Positions 60,220 through 64,000 of a stretch of DNA of 64,000 bases are shown piece by piece. Each line of letters starts with the position of its first letter. Positions within the stretch are counted from its first letter, which is position 1. Under the pieces are notes generated by a model. That model ran no database searches and was not told the origin of the DNA. It saw only the letters and a program-made list of their open reading frames with translations. The DNA comes from Phalacrocorax aristotelis (Eukaryota > Chordata > Aves > Suliformes > Phalacrocoracidae): NCBI RefSeq assembly GCF_949628215.1, contig NC_134280.1, forward strand, positions 50,556,621 to 50,620,620. The letters are read 5' to 3'. The translations under genes were made by a program, and so were the position numbers.

Positions 60220-62749
60220 TCTCTGAACTGTGCAATGTGCCAGAAATCTTGACATGGAATTACTTTCTGTTCTCACTGGATATTTTGCTCTAGGGGTAAC
60301 CTTAGCTCCAGTGTACTTGCGCGTCATGGATTCCTCCAGTGGTAGAACAGCATAAACCTGGCAATGTGCACACATTGAACCAGCTTTATTTGGGAAAGCT
60401 GCTAGTATTGCATCACCATATAGGCTCTGGCAAAACTGAATGCTCTGCAAGTACAAGCTTGCTGAGCTCTGAAAAGTATAATGTGTTGATGCATTGGGCT
60501 CAAGATACATGTATAAAGTTGAAAAGGTGCTGGACAGGAGATGCAGGAAGTGTGGGCTTTAAAAGCCTATTTCCAGTGAATCGACAGACCTAAAGATGGT
60601 TCTGTGGAGCTTGGTATGCTCCCAGCTGAAACAGCAGTGGATGATGATGCTTAAAGAAGCAATTTTAATGGCTGTAACTGGTGCTCAGCAGAACCTGACC
60701 TGAGGGAGCAGGACTCAGGGTCTAGTGGAGCTCAGTCTTCCTACTTGGTTTATCCCCTTGTTGTAGCTGGAGTTCAGTGGATCACTAGCTTATTTACACT
60801 TTTTTACCAAAAATTGCAACACAGCTTTGCTTATCCTGACTCTGCTCCTTCCCCAGGGGAACTTTTGGGCTTAAGCTCTGCCTACACTTCCCAGCTGCTT
60901 TTGGGTCACTGGGAGTGAATTCAGTGGTTTTCCCCTATGTCGTCCCTGAATAATGAAGGGTTGAGCCACAGGAGCAAGCAGTTCACGCAAAGGCCAGCTG
61001 CCCTTTGTGTAGGATTTCTAATCCCACCATGGAAGATGAGGATGTCACTCAGCAGGGGAAAGCTTATTTTTATAGTGCTTTCTCCTCAAGCCCTAGCTAA
61101 ATTACAGATTTCTTGGCTTAAATTTTACCTCCCTCTAATACAGATCAAAAGACTATATCCTTATCCCTGCCCTTTTGATTAATGCATCCATATTTTTATT
61201 ACATCAGGGTTTCTATGAAGACTGAAGGCACTGACTAGTTACTGAGATACCATTCAGTATATTTATAGGAGAAAGTTATCTGGGTTCTGCATTGAAGTGT
61301 AGGGAAAGGACTGCACAAGCTCTGCAAACACATAAGAAAGGACAGGGAACATTTTTGGCCAAGTAACCCAAATCTGGTCTTCCCTCAGCTCCCATGTGTC
61401 TGGTGATGGCTGCAGGCTTTGCTTTTATTTGGTGGCAGTTTTCCCTTGCTGCTGGGAACTTTCAGCTGATGGCACCAGTTTGTTTGCAGAGCAGCATGGT
61501 GTGCCCTGTTGTACATATGTACATACACACACATTTAAAAAGCCCTCTCTTTCCAGGCCATTCAGGTCCTGGATGTCCTTTTCAGCAACTGATTTTGGCT
61601 TCAGTATTTGAAAGCAAATATTCTGTGTGTGCAACAAGAGCAACTGACCAGAGGTCAGGCTTTTTGTGGGGCAGCTGATAAAGATGCTGGGCTGACAATG
61701 GGAGCTGATCAGCCCCCAGGGCAGCGTCCCTGCAAGGCAAACCAGCAGCATGACTTCTGTGCTTCCAGCTCTCACTGGCCTTAAGAAAATCAAAGCAAGC
61801 TCTGCCTTCCAGGGTCGCATCTTGGTTTCATTTGTTTAACAAAATGTAGCTAGCCAGCATTTGCACAAGGCCATCTGAACATTTGAATACATAAAAAATA
61901 TAAACTAATTAGCTTGGGGATACCTTGATTAAAAACTTCATGAGTTTTTGTGAGCCCAGTTGCTCATTTTTGGGTTGACCCGAACCCTCCCTCCTGCGTG
62001 TAAGATCATGGTGAGGGAAAATCTGAAACCCACCTGAACCTGAGACTTGCTCAGCAATCTCTGGATGCTTCTGGTTAAAAATGGGACGGTAAGAGGAATA
62101 TGGGTGAGCATCCTTTTTTGGGTAGTGCAGAGACCAAGCCAAAGTCCTCATGGGATGGATACAGAGTCCAGTCCTGTCCTCGCTGCAGACCAGTAGCTTG
62201 GGGGACAAAAACCACCTTCAGGCAATGAAAGCAATACATCGATGGGCTGCGCGGGGTCCCTGCTCATGGGTCTCCCAGGCAAGCTGTGGCCTTATCCTGA
62301 TTGCCTTTAACGTTATCTCCATCTAAACCCCTGCTTTCAAAACTGCAGGGAAATTGCGTATTTTATGGTTAATGATTAAGACGTTCTTCTGGGAACCGTG
62401 ACTTTGCTTGGAGGCACTGGCTTGTTCATTAACACACGTTTAAAACCAGATGTCAAGGACATTCTCCAGAAGGCACCTGTTTAGTGTGGTTTTGACCCAA
62501 AACTATAAGTCCCTTTTTCTCTTAAGGAGGAATTTTTTCACTTCCCATGGAGGAGAATAGCAAGTTTGCAGACTGCATGCTGAGGGCTTTTTCTTCAAAA
62601 GCCCACGATCTTTTGCATCACTTAGGAAAACGGCCACATTAGGGACAGGTTGGTACAACACAGGGCTCTGGAAGAGACTGGGATGGTGAGAGGGACCGTT
62701 CCAGAAAAGTCAGCCCCAAGCACCCCTGATTTCCCATGCAAAAAGCCTT

Positions 62750-62763
62750 AAAAAAAAAAAAAA
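62750..62763. repeat. Poly-A tract (A14)
   Basis: A14 followed by gaaaaagg. No recognisable retroposon body on either side. Confidence 0.85.
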
Positions 62764-64000
62764 GAAAAAGGTACCATTTCCCCTTTAAATAACCTGGAGA
62801 CTGGGATGAAAGAGCCTAATCTTAAGTAAACAGAGCAAAACTGTCACCTGAATTGGGCAACAAACTGTCTGGGGCACCAGAGAGGTAAGTAAAGGTCTTT
62901 ATATATCTGGGAACATGAGGCTGCCTGGGATGCTGCTGGGGCTTGCATTTCCACTGCAAACTAGTTTAACCAGTGTCTGCATCACCAAGCCTCCTGAGCA
63001 ACAGGGGACTGTGAAGTGTGTGGCAGATGAGCTCTAGGCTGAGCTGAATCTCGGAGCTGGGTTCAGAGCAGGTCTAAAACATGCAGTTCGTTAGCAGAGA
63101 CTAACAGCTGTGTGATGGTAGGCACCAAGTATTTATACAGAGTAAAATGTATTTTACAAAAGGGTATTTTACAATTGGTGGTGATTTGGGCAGACTACTA
63201 GTTAGTCTGAATTTGGCATCTGGTCAGCTGGATTTTATTTTGCTTTGTGTTTTAGAAACTCCTTAGGCATGGAAGGGCTTTTGAAATATTTCTCCATTAT
63301 CCAAACGCTTCAGGAAGTCAATTTTTCTCCATTTTGATGCCGCCTTCTGAGGAGCATGTTTTCCAATTTCATTCCTGGTTAGGGGGAATGGTTGAAGCCT
63401 TTCTTCATGTTTTTAAAAACTGGGAGCTGTGGTGATAGGAAAGATCACCTGGTTTCATAAAATATTGTGAAGGGAAAAAAACTTCCAAAAAGAAGTCTGG
63501 CTCTGACCAGAAGAGAGCCAAAGCCATCACCTAATGGATTTCCTTGGCAGCCTGTGTGAAATTAGAGGGTGAATTTAGGACTAAACTTGGAGCAACATTG
63601 TCAAAATGGATGCTGGGAAAGTCAGAATGGAGTTAGAGACCAAGATCTCCTCTTCCCAGAGGGACTTTCCTAGGGAGGATTTGCTAGAAGGAGAAATCCA
63701 GAAGAAATGACATTGCTCTGTCTCCTTGAAGGCTTTCTGCTGCCCAGGCTCTGAACAGTTGCTGGACTGCTAAACAGCGGTACAAACACAGAACCACTGT
63801 GTGGTTTATTTTTTAATTTACAAACAAAGATTTATTCTAGTTGAAAAGTTTATGGTACTATTAAGCAAATGCTCTGGAATATGTCCCACTGGCTAGTCGG
63901 TCTCTGAGCCGCAGGGATTGGGTTTTTGGACTAGCTGCTCTCTCAGAGTATTTCACACTCTGGGGCTGGAGGGGTTTGCTTCCTGTCCACACCTGTTCAT

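Larger units (their letters stand above)
54291..64000. other. Non-coding flank downstream of CHKA
   Basis: 9.7 kb with no recognisable exon on either strand. It has G-rich sequence at about 55940-55957, several small inverted repeats, the GT microsatellite at 57671 and the relic at 57905. The longest open frames (57369-57803 and 61425-61820, minus) have no family resemblance. Confidence 0.6.

Overview
This window is vertebrate nuclear DNA, almost certainly from a bird. The main evidence is two 3'-end fragments of CR1 LINEs, the dominant avian retroposon family (about 6500-6640, minus; about 21038-21254, plus). Low repeat density and compact introns fit this. I cannot name the species.

The window holds one convincing protein-coding gene: CHKA (choline kinase alpha), plus strand, twelve coding exons from the ATG at 31427 to the TGA at 52936. 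I placed the exons by matching translated segments to the vertebrate CHKA family. All eleven introns are GT-AG, the reading phase closes at every junction, and the spliced frame is 453 codons (452 residues plus stop; human is 457). The promoter is a CpG island (about 30590-31990) with a TATA box at 31264 and CCAAT boxes at 31085 and 31208. The 3' UTR ends at one of two AATAAA signals (54105 or 54264).

Layout: 1-30.6 kb is intergenic or non-coding, with microsatellites, CR1 and MIR-like remnants, a roughly 215-bp direct duplication near 9.2/9.7 kb and an AT-rich cluster of homeodomain-type sites near 22.7 kb. From 30.6 to 32.0 kb is the CpG-island promoter and first exon. From 32 to 52.9 kb is the CHKA body, with introns 1-3 (3.8, 7.0 and 4.1 kb) making up most of it and the catalytic exons 4-12 clustered in the last 6 kb. 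From 52.9 to about 54.3 kb is the 3' UTR. From 54.3 to 64 kb is non-coding flank with small inverted repeats, a GT microsatellite and a possible MIR-like relic.

CHKA catalyses the first step of the CDP-choline (Kennedy) pathway: choline plus ATP gives phosphocholine. All catalytic and choline-pocket residues I checked are present. The 18-residue exon 3 is a symmetric cassette matching the segment that separates the two human isoforms. I found no novel biological system here. The remaining open frames are short, lack family resemblance and behave as chance ORFs.
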